Of a stretch of DNA of 64,000 nucleotides, positions 33,689-41,368 are shown one piece after another (positions within the stretch are counted from its first letter, which is position 1; each line of letters opens with the position of its first letter). A program made the position numbers and the translations under genes. The notes below the pieces were generated by a model. That model searched no databases and was not told the DNA's origin. It was given only the letters and a program-made list of their open reading frames with translations. The stretch comes from Rhodospirillaceae bacterium LM-1 (GTDB taxonomy: Bacteria; Pseudomonadota; Alphaproteobacteria; Rhodospirillales; WMHbin7), in the NCBI GenBank assembly GCA_902725215.1, contig CACUVI010000025.1, positions 168,326 through 232,325 on the forward strand, written 5' to 3'.

Positions 33689-34737
33689 GGGTTGAAGTTC
33701 TCCACGCTGTCAAACAGGTTCCACTTGGCTTGCCATGCCGGATCGGCGCAGTAAATGCGATAGACCAGCTGCATCGTATTCCAGGCATCCAGCGACGAGC
33801 CAGCCTCAATCTTGCCGCCCCGCAAAACGGCATTGGCGAATTCGCCAACCTCATCTGCCCAAGATGGGTCCTTGCGATAGCGCGTGGTTTGTTCCCTGGG
33901 ATCGCCGGAATCGTCCTCGGCGTCGGCCCACAGCACGGTCAGCGTCTCGGCGCCATAGCTTTTCGACCCGGATAGAATGCCGGAAAGGATCAGGGCGCCC
34001 TTCTCCAGTGTGATCTCTAGGCTGAAGCGATGTCGCCACTGGGTGGCGGTGGAATGCAGCATCGCCACCACGCCGTCATGCGTGCGCATCAGCGCATAGG
34101 CGTTGTCCTCGATATCGTGGCCCCAAAAGCGGTTATCGACAAAACTCTTCACCTCGGTGAACTCGCCTGCGAACAAGCGCATCAAATCCACCATATGAAT
34201 GCCCTGGTCCAGCAAAATGCCGCCGCCCGATTGCTCCCGCTTGGTGCGCCAGTCGGAATGCGCGCCGAAGCTCACAAACTTGGACTTTCCATAGACGCCG
34301 CGCAGATTGACAGCGCGGCCCAAGTCGCCAGAACGCATGATGGACAGCGCGTCGCGCACCGAATCGTGATAGCGGTGATTGAAGCCGTATTTCAATACCA
34401 GCTTCGGATGTTTCCGCTCGGCCTCGATCACACGGGCGATATCGGCCAGATCGCGCCCCGGCGGCTTTTCGCAGAAGACGTGCAGCCCCTTCTCGAACCC
34501 GGCGATGGTGACGTCGGCGGCTACGTCGTTGGTCAGGCAGACGAACAGGGCGTCAAGATCCTCGGCCTCCAACATGCGTTGGGGCGTCTGGTAATGTCGG
34601 ACGCCATCCTCGAACGCGCCTTCCTGGGCGAAGTTGCGGTCGCAGACGGCGACCGTCTGCATGTCGTCGCGCAGATCGATGAAGTGTCGACGGCGTTTGC
34701 CGACGACGCCGTAGCCCGCAATGCCAACCCGCATCAT
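33685..34737 (-). CDS. Gfo/Idh/MocA family oxidoreductase
   Basis: A 350-residue NAD(P)-dependent dehydrogenase: GIAGYGVVGKRR (5-16), FCEKPPGRDLADI with the conserved Glu-Lys-Pro, and GGILLDQGIHMVDLMRLF in the catalytic domain. It is directly followed in the operon by the KdsB-like gene and preceded by a second family member, both with ATGA overlaps, so the pair may perform two steps on one sugar nucleotide or acid. The specific oxidation is unknown. Confidence 0.85.
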   Translation of the reverse strand: MMRVGIAGYGVVGKRRRHFIDLRDDMQTVAVCDRNFAQEGAFEDGVRHYQTPQRMLEAEDLDALFVCLTNDVAADVTIAGFEKGLHVFCEKPPGRDLADIARVIEAERKHPKLVLKYGFNHRYHDSVRDALSIMRSGDLGRAVNLRGVYGKSKFVSFGAHSDWRTKREQSGGGILLDQGIHMVDLMRLFAGEFTEVKSFVDNRFWGHDIEDNAYALMRTHDGVVAMLHSTATQWRHRFSLEITLEKGALILSGILSGSKSYGAETLTVLWADAEDDSGDPREQTTRYRKDPSWADEVGEFANAVLRGGKIEAGSSLDAWNTMQLVYRIYCADPAWQAKWNLFDSVENFNP

Positions 34738-35831
34738 GCTTCTGGTGTCCGGTAAAGGTTGGCCAGTTCCTCGCTGTCGCGGCCCAGCCGGGTCGATTCG
34801 CCGCCGTCCATCACGTCAATCCAGCCGCCATTCGCCTCGTCGGAGCGATAAAAGGAATTGAGCAGGCGGATCGAGGCAAAGGCGTCGTCCTGCGTAACCG
34901 GATAAGGCCTGCCTTCATTGAAGAAGGACGCAATATCCTGATAGATGATCTTGTGGCCCTCGCCGTAAACGCAGCCGGAGAAATCTTCCGAATTTGCCGC
35001 GCAGGCTGAAGGATCGGGGGTGAAGACCTGAAGCTCGTTGACGGCGATGCCGCCGATCTGCGCCAAGCCTTCGGAACCAACGATGGATAGAGAAGCCTCG
35101 TAATCGATTGGTCTGGCCGCCGTCGTCACTTCTAGCGTGCCCACCTTCGAATCGCCATAGGTGATGGTGGCGACCACGGTGTCCTCAACCTCGATCTTGG
35201 CGCCCAGGGTGCGCATGGTGGCCGAGACGCGCTTGACCTCGCCGCCCAGATGGCGCAGCAGATCGACATGGTGAATGCCCTGGTTGGTCAGGCAGCCGCC
35301 ATCCTGGGCGAAGGTGCCGCGCCAGGGCGCCATGTCGTAATAGCGCTGCGGGCGGCACCAGCGGGTGCGCACGGCGATGATGCGGATCTCGCCCAGTTCG
35401 CCACTATCGATGGCCTTCTTCACGCGCTTGACCGCCAGATTGTGCCGGTTTTGAAAGACTGGAAAAAGTTGCACGCCCGCCTTGGCCGCCCTGGCATAGG
35501 CATCGGTCAATTGGCTGGGCTTCATGAAGGTGGGCTTCTCCACCACCACATGCTTGCCCCAGCGCTCGATCATCTCAAGCGTATGTTCGTGATGCATGCC
35601 CGAAGGGGTGATCACCGCCACCACGCTGATTTCAGGATGCTGCGTCAGCAGCTTTCGATAATCTGTGTAGAAGGGAACGGCGAACTCGTCGCCGTAAGCC
35701 TTGGCCTTCTCCGGAACCAAATCGCAAACGGCGGCCAGTTTCACGCCGGGCATTCCGGCGATCGAACGGCAATGATGGCCTGCGATACGGCCACAGCCGA
35801 TAACCGCTACATGAATGGCGTTGGGCGTCAC
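34734..35831 (-). CDS. Gfo/Idh/MocA family oxidoreductase
   Basis: A 365-residue dehydrogenase with VAVIGCGRIAGHH, VVEKPTFMKPSQL and GGCLTNQGIHHVDLLRHL, the classic WlbA/MviM-like features. It is distinct in sequence from its neighbour at 33.7-34.7 kb. The GTG start overlaps the stop of the HisC-like aminotransferase gene (GTGA), which suggests an oxidation step linked to amination: WlbA-type enzymes make a 3-keto nucleotide sugar that an aminotransferase then converts, although the aminotransferase here is not of the usual DegT kind. Confidence 0.85.
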   Translation of the reverse strand: MTPNAIHVAVIGCGRIAGHHCRSIAGMPGVKLAAVCDLVPEKAKAYGDEFAVPFYTDYRKLLTQHPEISVVAVITPSGMHHEHTLEMIERWGKHVVVEKPTFMKPSQLTDAYARAAKAGVQLFPVFQNRHNLAVKRVKKAIDSGELGEIRIIAVRTRWCRPQRYYDMAPWRGTFAQDGGCLTNQGIHHVDLLRHLGGEVKRVSATMRTLGAKIEVEDTVVATITYGDSKVGTLEVTTAARPIDYEASLSIVGSEGLAQIGGIAVNELQVFTPDPSACAANSEDFSGCVYGEGHKIIYQDIASFFNEGRPYPVTQDDAFASIRLLNSFYRSDEANGGWIDVMDGGESTRLGRDSEELANLYRTPEA

Positions 35832-36916
35832 GATACCTCCGCGATGCGATCAATCAGGGGCTGGAACAATTGGGCCGTGGTGGCCGAGAAGCGCGAATAG
35901 CCTTTCAAACAAGGCTCGTTGAAATCCCTGCGGTAGTAAACCAAGGGTTCAAGTGCTGCATGCACCTTGTCTGCGTTGGCCGCGAAGGCGACATGCATGA
36001 AATTTCCCTGGCCTTTCAATGTGCGATAGCCAAGCCTTGCCATTTGGGAAAGAAACAAGTCCTTGCCCGCCTGCAAGCGCCTAACGGATTGCATCATCTC
36101 GCCTGCGTGATCTAGCATGCGCAAGAAGGCGTGCACGGCGACGGTGTTCACCTCATACATGGGGCGCACTTTGTGCAAAACCTTCGCAACTTCGGGCGAG
36201 GCAGCGGCATAGCCGATGCGAAGACCCGCCAAGCCCCAGGCTTTGCCGGTCGAGCGCGCCACCACAAGATGATCGAATCGGCGCGTCCAGGCGATGCAGC
36301 TTTCAGCGTGGAAGGGGAAATAGGCCTCGTCAATCAGGATAAGCGCGCCTACGCGCCCCGCCGCCCTGATGATCAGCTCCATCTCGCGGATGGGAAAAAC
36401 GGTGCCTGTGGGGCTGTCGGGATTGGGTAGGCAGACCAGCTTCGGACGTTGCTTGGCAATGGCCTCGATGATTTGTGCCGACAGCAGTTGCGGACCATCG
36501 TCTGAGGGCTGGTAGTCAAGTGCTACGGCTTTGGCGCCGTACATGCGCGAATAGACGCTGTACATGGCGAAGGTGGGATTGGTGTGCAGAACCACGTCGC
36601 CCGGGGAGATATAGGCCTCGAAGACGGCACGGATAGCTCCATCCGATCCGGCGGTCAAGACCAACTGCTCGGGAAACAGTTCCAAACTGTCGGCCAGCTT
36701 GGCATAGAGCGGCGCGTTGTCGGGATAGGTGAAATAGGCTTCGGGCGGCAGCGCGCGCATGACCTCGGTCACGACCCGCGACAGTTCAGGATCGCAATTC
36801 TCGTTCTTGTCCAGCCATAGTTTGGCCGGGTCGCGGGGCTGGGCCTTCGTCCAGTCGGGCCGCGAAAGCGCCGGATCGGCAACCGATGGGCGGGGCTGAA
36901 TGATGTAAGGGGTCAT
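35828..36916 (-). CDS. Histidinol-phosphate aminotransferase-like PLP enzyme
   Basis: A fold-type I aminotransferase (362 aa). LWLDKNENCDP is the HisC N-terminal substrate segment, YPDN binds phosphate, LCLPNPDSPTG and LIDEAY (Asp196) hold the PLP ring, and Lys225 in STGKAWGLAGLRIGY forms the Schiff base. True HisC is rare in glycan loci, so this paralogue may aminate a keto group on another phosphorylated or acidic compound. The ATG at 36916 makes an ATGA overlap with the upstream methyltransferase; the longer frame is its shadow. Confidence 0.8.
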   Translation of the reverse strand: MTPYIIQPRPSVADPALSRPDWTKAQPRDPAKLWLDKNENCDPELSRVVTEVMRALPPEAYFTYPDNAPLYAKLADSLELFPEQLVLTAGSDGAIRAVFEAYISPGDVVLHTNPTFAMYSVYSRMYGAKAVALDYQPSDDGPQLLSAQIIEAIAKQRPKLVCLPNPDSPTGTVFPIREMELIIRAAGRVGALILIDEAYFPFHAESCIAWTRRFDHLVVARSTGKAWGLAGLRIGYAAASPEVAKVLHKVRPMYEVNTVAVHAFLRMLDHAGEMMQSVRRLQAGKDLFLSQMARLGYRTLKGQGNFMHVAFAANADKVHAALEPLVYYRRDFNEPCLKGYSRFSATTAQLFQPLIDRIAEVS

Positions 36917-37812
36917 GTGCTGGCGACAGCGACAAGAGTATCGGTAGCGTCTATCCTGGCCAAGGCATCTGCATATGCCAGGGTGAGGGCGGGGGTCTCC
37001 AGCGTCGATAGAATTCCCGTGTGTCCGCCAGGCTTGCCTCGTCTTAGCCAGTGCAAATGGTTGGACAAGCCAAAGCGCTGAACCCCCTCGATGCAAATTG
37101 ATTTGAATCCCGCTTCGCGCAGAAAGACGGAAAGCGATTCGCGCGTATGAAGAATGAGATGCTGCGACCATAGGGTGAAGTCGAGGAACTCCTGGCAGTC
37201 AAGCTGACTGATCAGGAAATCGTTCGCATGCGGCACCTCGATCACGAGTTTGCCCACCCCTTCATTCTTCAAGGCGGCCTTGATTTCTCTCAAAATCGCG
37301 AGAGGGTCGGGGAAGTGTTCGAAGGAGTGAAAAAGGAATACAGCGTCGAACTGTTCTTTGGCCTCGCTCAAGGTGGAGAAGCAGGGGATTCCATCCGCTT
37401 CTAGGCGGGATGCATAATCGGCTTGCAGTTCGATTCCAACCGCTTCCTTCGCAACGCCGACCATTCTGCGAAGAAATCCCCCCGAGCCGCATCCAAAGTC
37501 GCATATCCGCTTTCCAACGCAGAAGTGACGGTACTTTTCAACACGGCGATCCGTGTCGACCAAGTCGGCAAGTTCGGGCGGCACTTGCCGCACGCTGGAG
37601 GGCGGCGCGGCGCGGTAGGCGCCGGAATTGTAAACTTCCTGCCCGACATAGAAGTTGTCGATAAAAATGACGCGGCTTAACCTGTCGCGATAAACCGGCA
37701 GATCTGCTTTGTCTCGTGTGCGCGGGGAAAGCAATTCAATCGTATCTTGACGCACAAGGCCAAGCGCCTCTAATTGCGTAAGAATGCTCTTTGCTTCGGT
37801 TTCAGAAGGCAT
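36913..37812 (-). CDS. SAM-dependent methyltransferase
   Basis: A 299-residue enzyme with an N-terminal helical extension (1-95) and a core with RICDFGCGSGGFLRRM, AVGIELQADYA, AVFLFHSFEHFPDP and LVIEVPHANDF. The ATG at 37812 is chosen because GGAG lies eight bases before it, and a TTG one codon upstream is the alternative. It overlaps the HisC-like gene by four bases. It resembles the methyltransferases that modify O-antigen sugars; the substrate is unknown. Confidence 0.8.
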   Translation of the reverse strand: MPSETEAKSILTQLEALGLVRQDTIELLSPRTRDKADLPVYRDRLSRVIFIDNFYVGQEVYNSGAYRAAPPSSVRQVPPELADLVDTDRRVEKYRHFCVGKRICDFGCGSGGFLRRMVGVAKEAVGIELQADYASRLEADGIPCFSTLSEAKEQFDAVFLFHSFEHFPDPLAILREIKAALKNEGVGKLVIEVPHANDFLISQLDCQEFLDFTLWSQHLILHTRESLSVFLREAGFKSICIEGVQRFGLSNHLHWLRRGKPGGHTGILSTLETPALTLAYADALARIDATDTLVAVAST

Positions 37813-37840
37813 CAAGGACTCCAGGACTTAAGAAGGAAGG

Positions 37841-39292
37841 CTAGCTAAGAAGCACCTTGGCTTCGCAGAGGCGTTTCACGGCTCCAACGACGTGGCGAAT
37901 TTCCGTCTCCTCTAAGGTTACGAAGGACGGCAAACTGAAACCCGTCTTGGACAGACTCGTAGAAACCGAGAAATCTCTGTCCCCCGCGTATTTCTTAAAT
38001 GGCGGCATGTCATGCAGCGGTAAAAACAGGGGCCTCGTTTCAATTCCAAGATTCAAAAGTTTGGCCTGCGCCCTTTCAACGGAAAGGCCCGCCAACTCCT
38101 CGTTCCAAAGAATTGAGAAAGCCCAATAAATGTTCTCGCGTCCGTCAAGCTGGCTGGGGAGAGTTAGAAAGGGCAGGTCGGCAAGGCCTTCACGGTAGCG
38201 CCTAGCAATTTCTCGCTTGCGCTCGATCAACACCTCTAGTTTCTCCATCTGGGCAAGTCCAAGGGCCGCCTGAATGTTTGTCATGCGGTAATTGTAGCCG
38301 ATTTCGACATGCCAATAGCGGCGTTCCGGGTCCATGCCATGGTCGCGAAGTATTCGAGCGCGCTTTGCCAGCCCCTCGTCGCGAAAGGTAACCATCCCGC
38401 CCTCGCCCGTGGTGATCAGCTTGTTGCCGAAAAAGCTGAAGGCGGCCGCATCGCCCAGTGAACCGACATGCGCACCTTTGTAGTAGGACCCCAGGGCCTC
38501 GGCCGCATCCTCGACAACAAACAGTCCATGCTCCTTGGCGATTCTAAGAATGCCATCCATGTCAGCCGGCTGGCCGTAGAGATGGACGACCATGATGGCC
38601 TTCGTCCTTGGTGTAATGGCTGCGCGCACGGCGTTGAGATTGAGATTCCAGTCCTGTTTGTCAACATCTACAAGAACCGGAGTGGCTCCAGCATGAACGA
38701 TCGACGAAGCGGAGGCCGCAAAGGTCAAATCAGGCACGATCACTTCGTCACCTGGGCCGATGCCAAGGGCAGCCATGGCAAGGTGCAGCGCTGAGGTCCC
38801 GTTGCTTGAGGCAACGGCGTGTCGTGTGTGGGTTTTCTCGGCGAACATAGCTTCAAACTTGCCGATAAAGGTCCCCTGCGATGAAATCCAATTTGTTTGC
38901 AGGCATTCAGTTACGTAGGCGAACTCATTGCCGCCCAAATAGGGTTCGGCAAACGGGATGCGCCGATGGCGAAAGTTCGACGCGTAATCGACGGGGCGAT
39001 CCTGATCGTCCAGAAGCGGAATGCAAGTGATCTTGCCCCTCAAGCTGGCCTGAATCTTCTCGCGACTTGCAGAGATGTGCAGCGACGCGCAATTGCGAAT
39101 GTAGACCTCGGAAATTGGGGTTTCGAGCGTTCGTCCCCTTAGTAAGGCGCGCCTGATGTCGCCGTCCGTCAGAACGCCGAGAAGTCGGCCCCCAGAACCG
39201 GTTACGAATGCAATGCCCTGGGCGCTATGGTCAATGCATTCCAGGGCCGCGCGCAGGTTGTTGTCTACGTCGATCAGCAGGTCTTCAATCAT
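37841..39292 (-). CDS. CBS-pair domain fused to DegT/DnrJ/EryC1 aminotransferase
   Basis: The first 110 residues form a CBS pair (GIAFVTGSGGRLLGVLTDGDIRRAL and a second repeat ending IPLLDDQDRP), nearly the same as the N-terminus of the PtmE-like protein in this window. Residues 115-483 are a complete sugar aminotransferase with PLP Lys291 in FFGNKLITTGEGGM, DLTFAASASSIVH and YNYRMTNIQAALGLAQ. DegT enzymes aminate 4-keto nucleotide sugars. A CBS domain on such an enzyme is unusual and suggests nucleotide control. The ATG at 39292 makes an ATGA overlap with the TIM-barrel gene. Confidence 0.8.
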   Translation of the reverse strand: MIEDLLIDVDNNLRAALECIDHSAQGIAFVTGSGGRLLGVLTDGDIRRALLRGRTLETPISEVYIRNCASLHISASREKIQASLRGKITCIPLLDDQDRPVDYASNFRHRRIPFAEPYLGGNEFAYVTECLQTNWISSQGTFIGKFEAMFAEKTHTRHAVASSNGTSALHLAMAALGIGPGDEVIVPDLTFAASASSIVHAGATPVLVDVDKQDWNLNLNAVRAAITPRTKAIMVVHLYGQPADMDGILRIAKEHGLFVVEDAAEALGSYYKGAHVGSLGDAAAFSFFGNKLITTGEGGMVTFRDEGLAKRARILRDHGMDPERRYWHVEIGYNYRMTNIQAALGLAQMEKLEVLIERKREIARRYREGLADLPFLTLPSQLDGRENIYWAFSILWNEELAGLSVERAQAKLLNLGIETRPLFLPLHDMPPFKKYAGDRDFSVSTSLSKTGFSLPSFVTLEETEIRHVVGAVKRLCEAKVLLS

Positions 39293-40164
39293 GCTTGTGT
39301 CACCATGTGATTGCGCAGAATGGACAAGCAACTTTCAAGCTGCTCTGGAGCCAGACGATAGGCTTCGACAACGACAACAGCTTGAGGAAAACGGCTCAGC
39401 CAGGGTAGAAACCACGCCGATTCGTCAAAAGCCTGGTTGGAGTCGGTTTGGCCGTCGTTTTCGCTCAGGTGAAATCCACGAACCCAAGGGGCAAGAGACT
39501 CCAAGGCCTGATCTGCGTCGAAGCCAAGAACGTGCGCGCTGACTTTCAGGTGCCCGACATCGATGAGAAAGCCGAAATTGTCGTCGCCAAGCGTATTTGC
39601 AAAGGCAATCATCTCCTCTGGCTCGGCCAAAAGAAGCCAGGGATTCGACTGTCCCACAGCGTTGAATTTAGCGACCACGTTGTTTTCGATACAAAAACAT
39701 GTGCCAAGGCTTCGCGCCAATGATGTCAGCTCTCTCACACTTTCCACAAAAACGTCGTAAGCCAGGGCGCGCTCTTCCCAAGTGCCTCCTGTAATTGGCT
39801 GGCCTAGTTCACTGATGCGAGGGGACGCATTAAATCCTGCATGGGCCGCGTAAAATGGTGCCCCTAACTCGGCGGTTATATGCAAGGCTCGGCGGCACAG
39901 CTCCAGGCTTTTGCTCAAGACCACGGGATCGCGTGCCGCCAGATTGAGCACGAATGGTTCAGCGGGCGCTGGAAAATAATTGTGAATAAGCAAGGTGAAT
40001 TGTCGTCGAGCCGTTCTTAAGCTTTCCTGCACGTCTTTAATAAAAGACAGAGAGGAGCTAAGTTCCAGGTGGGTGACTCCTGCCTTTTCGGCATGCGCCA
40101 TCACCTGCTCGAGTTCGCTAGCTAAAAAGGCGCCAGAGGAAACGTAGACTGGACGCGCGACCAT
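39289..40164 (-). CDS. TIM-barrel sugar isomerase/epimerase-like protein
   Basis: A xylose-isomerase-like TIM barrel of 291 residues. ARPVYVSSGAF starts the first strand, GVTHLELSSS is strand two, CFCIENNVVAKFN and GFLIDVGHLKVSAHV carry metal-binding Glu, Asp and His, and GFHLSENDGQTD lies near the end. The family isomerises or epimerises sugars and sugar acids. It is coupled to the CBS-DegT gene by ATGA and starts two bases after the NeuB stop, so it probably acts on the same sugar. The longer frame upstream is only a shadow of neuB. Confidence 0.75.
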   Translation of the reverse strand: MVARPVYVSSGAFLASELEQVMAHAEKAGVTHLELSSSLSFIKDVQESLRTARRQFTLLIHNYFPAPAEPFVLNLAARDPVVLSKSLELCRRALHITAELGAPFYAAHAGFNASPRISELGQPITGGTWEERALAYDVFVESVRELTSLARSLGTCFCIENNVVAKFNAVGQSNPWLLLAEPEEMIAFANTLGDDNFGFLIDVGHLKVSAHVLGFDADQALESLAPWVRGFHLSENDGQTDSNQAFDESAWFLPWLSRFPQAVVVVEAYRLAPEQLESCLSILRNHMVTQA

Positions 40165-40166
40165 GC

Positions 40167-41258
40167 CTATTCGGTCCAATCGATACAAGAAAGTGTCAGA
40201 ACGGAATCGGCGGCAACATTCTTTGCTGCGCGTTTCCCAACAACTTGCGTCCAATAAGACGGGGCCAGCCCGGTGGCTGGCCGCTTGCAGACGAGGTCGG
40301 CGTCGGTCAGTACATGCCCTGCTCTAAGGTCGCGCCGCGCGACTAGGCTCTTCTGCATGCGCTGCTTGTTGCCGCCTTCGCAAGGCATCTGCCGCTTGAT
40401 GCCGTCGCCCAAAGCAAGTTCCGTTAAGCGGACTTGGCGCAATAGTTCAGCAAGCTCGCTTGGTTCGACGGACGCCTGGTGATCGGGGCCAGGAAGATTG
40501 CGATCAAGCGTGAAATGCTTTTCCAACATGCAAGCGCCTGCCGCCACCGCTGCGGGAGATAGGCCGATGCCCGCCGTATGATCTGAAAACCCCGTCGGAA
40601 CGCCGAAGGCGCGGGCAAGTGTTTTCATGGCGCGCAAATTTGCTTGCTCTGGTGGCGCAGGATATTCCGACGTACAGTGAAGCAAGGCCAGTTTTCCCGT
40701 GGCTTCGGCCAAGGAGCCGACGGCTGCCTCAACCTCCGCCAAGGTGGACAGGCCGGTTGACAGTATCACGGGCCGCTTGAATTGGGCTAGATACGCCAAA
40801 AATGGTGTGTTCGTTGTGTCGGTCGAAGCAATTTTGAAAGCGGCTACGTCCAATTCGTCCAGCATCTTCGCACTGGGATAGTCATAGGGCGTGCAGAGGT
40901 AAGCAATGCCGATTCTGTCGCAGTGTGCTTTAATTTCTCCCTGCTGCTCAGCGCTAAGCTCCAAAGCCTTGAGCATTTGAAATTGCCGGTTGTCCGCACC
41001 AGTCAGAACTTTTTGGTAGTCTGCCTTTGGGGCGTGGGCGGTGACCAGCTCCTCTGTGACGAAGGCCTGAAATTTGACGGCGTCGGCTCCAGCTGCCTTG
41101 GCGGCATCGACAAGGCGGTGGGCCAAGGCCATGTCGCCGTTGTGATTTACGCCTGCCTCGGCGATGACGAAGCAGGCGCTGCCGGGTCCGATACGACGGC
41201 CCGCTACATCAATAAAGGGGCAAAATTGAGAATTCTGCTTCATTGACAGGTCTTTCAT
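40167..41258 (-). CDS. neuB: NeuB-type nonulosonic acid synthase (with SAF domain)
   Basis: The 363-residue protein condenses phosphoenolpyruvate with a six-carbon amino sugar to give a nine-carbon acid. The barrel has FVIAEAGVNHNG, ADAVKFQAF, IASTDTTNTPFL, STGLSTLAEVE, CTSEYPAP and GFSDHTAG; the C-terminal antifreeze-like SAF domain is RDLRAGHVLTDADLVCKRP. Whether it makes sialic, legionaminic or pseudaminic acid cannot be read. Two CMP-activating NeuA-type genes lie at 45.9 and 50.8 kb. The start may be at the ATG five codons later, as neither has a strong ribosome site. Confidence 0.9.
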   Translation of the reverse strand: MKDLSMKQNSQFCPFIDVAGRRIGPGSACFVIAEAGVNHNGDMALAHRLVDAAKAAGADAVKFQAFVTEELVTAHAPKADYQKVLTGADNRQFQMLKALELSAEQQGEIKAHCDRIGIAYLCTPYDYPSAKMLDELDVAAFKIASTDTTNTPFLAYLAQFKRPVILSTGLSTLAEVEAAVGSLAEATGKLALLHCTSEYPAPPEQANLRAMKTLARAFGVPTGFSDHTAGIGLSPAAVAAGACMLEKHFTLDRNLPGPDHQASVEPSELAELLRQVRLTELALGDGIKRQMPCEGGNKQRMQKSLVARRDLRAGHVLTDADLVCKRPATGLAPSYWTQVVGKRAAKNVAADSVLTLSCIDWTE

Positions 41259-41368
41259 TCAATCGGCACCCGATGATCGGATGCTTTACCCTTGAAGAGT
41301 TGCGCTCGAAACCAGCTCGATGTTCTACAACAAGCCCTGTGGCAGGGCTAATGTGCACGCTTCGTCGG
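41259..41368. other. Gap between the neuB block and the upstream GT-B gene
   Basis: This 110-base gap is one of the largest in the minus-strand run. It contains the terminator-like hairpin listed separately. Beyond that I see no gene, and no promoter pair that I trust, although the sequence between the hairpin and the neuB start would be the natural place for one. Confidence 0.4.
41333..41349 (-). terminator. Terminator-like hairpin after the GT-B gene
   Basis: The perfect seven-base stem AGCCCTG / CAGGGCT with a three-base loop lies 20 bases beyond the stop of the upstream gene and is followed on the minus strand by TGTTGT, a poor T-run. It would separate the sulfotransferase/GT block from the neuB block. 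The weak T-run makes it uncertain. Confidence 0.45.
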
